This document shows, one piece after another, positions 7,075 through 7,697 of a DNA stretch of 7,697 nt; the first letter of the stretch is position 1, and the number at the start of each line of letters is the position of its first letter. Below the pieces are notes generated by a model. It saw nothing but the letters and a program-made list of their open reading frames with translations, was not told the origin of the DNA and did no database searches. Both the position numbers and the translations under genes were made by a program. This DNA comes from CAYSND01 sp964642235 (GTDB lineage: Bacteria; Bacteroidota; Bacteroidia; Bacteroidales; UBA932), in NCBI GenBank assembly GCA_964642235.1, contig CAZXOP010000093.1, forward strand, positions 1-7,697. Direction: 5' to 3'.

Positions 7075-7697
7075 ATGCCTATTATAGAGTTAAAAAATGT
7101 AGAGATATTTGCAGGAGATAATTTAGTCTTTTCTGACATGACGCTTTCTATAGAGAAGGGGGAGTTTGTTTACCTTATGGGGAAAGTTGGATCGGGTAAA
7201 ACATCCATTATCAGAGCTTTAATCGGAGAGATACCGATTAGTAAAGGTGAAGCAAAGATTGGGAAATTCGACCTTACAAATCTCCCTAAAAAACAGATTC
7301 CATATTTAAGAAGGAGTATCGGGGTGGTATTTCAAGACTTTCAACTCCTTATGGATAGATCGGTCTATGATAACCTTAGTTTTGTGTTGAAATCGACCGG
7401 CTGGAAAGATAAGAAAGTTATCAAAGATAAGATTACAAGTGCATTGGACTCTGTTGGCATGCTACTTAAAGCTCATAAAATGCCTCATCAGCTCTCAGGA
7501 GGGGAACAGCAACGAATCGCCATTGCACGTGCTCTTCTAAATGACCCTGAAATCATTATTGCCGATGAGCCAACTGGTAACCTCGACCACGATACCGCCT
7601 GTGAGGTTATGGATGTACTTTTATCGATTCATAAAGAGAGAAATCCGGCTATTTTAATGGTAACACATAATCAGGGGATATTTAAGAAGTACCCTGC
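7075..7697 (+). CDS. ftsE: Cell-division ABC ATPase FtsE (3' end missing)
   Basis: FtsE is the cytoplasmic ATPase that pairs with the membrane protein FtsX. The FtsEX complex uses ATP binding and hydrolysis to activate peptidoglycan hydrolases at the division site. The 207 visible codons include every ABC ATPase motif: Walker A GKVGSGKTS (36-44), Q-loop Q87 in VVFQDFQLL, signature LSGGEQQR (140-147), Walker B IIIADEP (160-166) with catalytic E165, D-loop NLD (169-171) and switch H198 in VTHNQ. The pattern IGVVFQDFQLL, a VYDNL segment and MPHQLSGGEQQR fits FtsE rather than other small ABC proteins such as LolD, which normally has a different Q-loop context. FtsE is usually about 220-230 aa, so only some 15-25 residues are cut off by the window edge. 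The ATG at 7075 is chosen because it gives the usual short lead into the first strand (PIIELKNVEIF) and no in-frame start lies just upstream. ftsX is not in the window. Confidence 0.93.
   Translation, partial: MPIIELKNVEIFAGDNLVFSDMTLSIEKGEFVYLMGKVGSGKTSIIRALIGEIPISKGEAKIGKFDLTNLPKKQIPYLRRSIGVVFQDFQLLMDRSVYDNLSFVLKSTGWKDKKVIKDKITSALDSVGMLLKAHKMPHQLSGGEQQRIAIARALLNDPEIIIADEPTGNLDHDTACEVMDVLLSIHKERNPAILMVTHNQGIFKKYP

Noticed and set aside
1..7697. Mobile element, CRISPR array, tRNA, rRNA or defence system
   Set aside because: No transposase, terminal repeats, spaced direct repeats or structured-RNA sequence was seen; the window is a compact set of housekeeping and envelope genes.

Overview
The window looks like part of a chromosome from a member of Bacteroidota, most likely order Bacteroidales. 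The evidence is the GyrB sequence (C-terminus PRREFIEANAKYANIDA, no long C-terminal insertion as in E. coli), a Bacteroidetes-type FtsE, TAnnTTTG promoter boxes, start codons without clear Shine-Dalgarno sequences, and a TPR protein plus beta-barrel pair of a type I associate with this phylum. Nothing in the sequence fixes the genus. No mobile element, CRISPR array, tRNA or rRNA was seen, and almost every base is coding.

Layout. Four genes read on the minus strand in this order: a 1006-aa exported TPR protein (3976-6996), a 597-aa outer-membrane beta-barrel protein (2172-3965, 10 nt after the TPR gene), gyrB (91-2127, 44 nt after the barrel gene), and the first 22 codons of a further gene (1-68, 22 nt after gyrB) that resembles PLP-dependent alpha-oxoamine synthase-like enzymes. 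On the plus strand, divergent from the TPR gene, ftsE begins at 7075 and runs off the right edge, with all ATPase motifs already present. The 78-nt divergent spacer (6997-7074) carries a TAnnTTTG box in each direction. A third such box lies just upstream of gyrB. There is no gene-free stretch longer than 78 nt.

How the genes may work together. The TPR protein and the barrel are both predicted to be exported, one to the periplasm and one to the outer membrane, and their tight spacing suggests that they are co-expressed and perhaps partners. Their divergent neighbour FtsE is the ATPase of the FtsEX complex, which couples cell division to peptidoglycan hydrolysis. This makes an envelope or division role for the pair plausible, but that is inference from position only. 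GyrB, the ATPase subunit of DNA gyrase, appears to share the transcript but probably also has its own promoter.

The most interesting items are the uncharacterised TPR and plugless-barrel pair, an acidic insertion in GyrB at the junction of its ATPase and transducer domains, and the compact overlapping divergent promoter region. I did not find an obvious new defence or mobile system.
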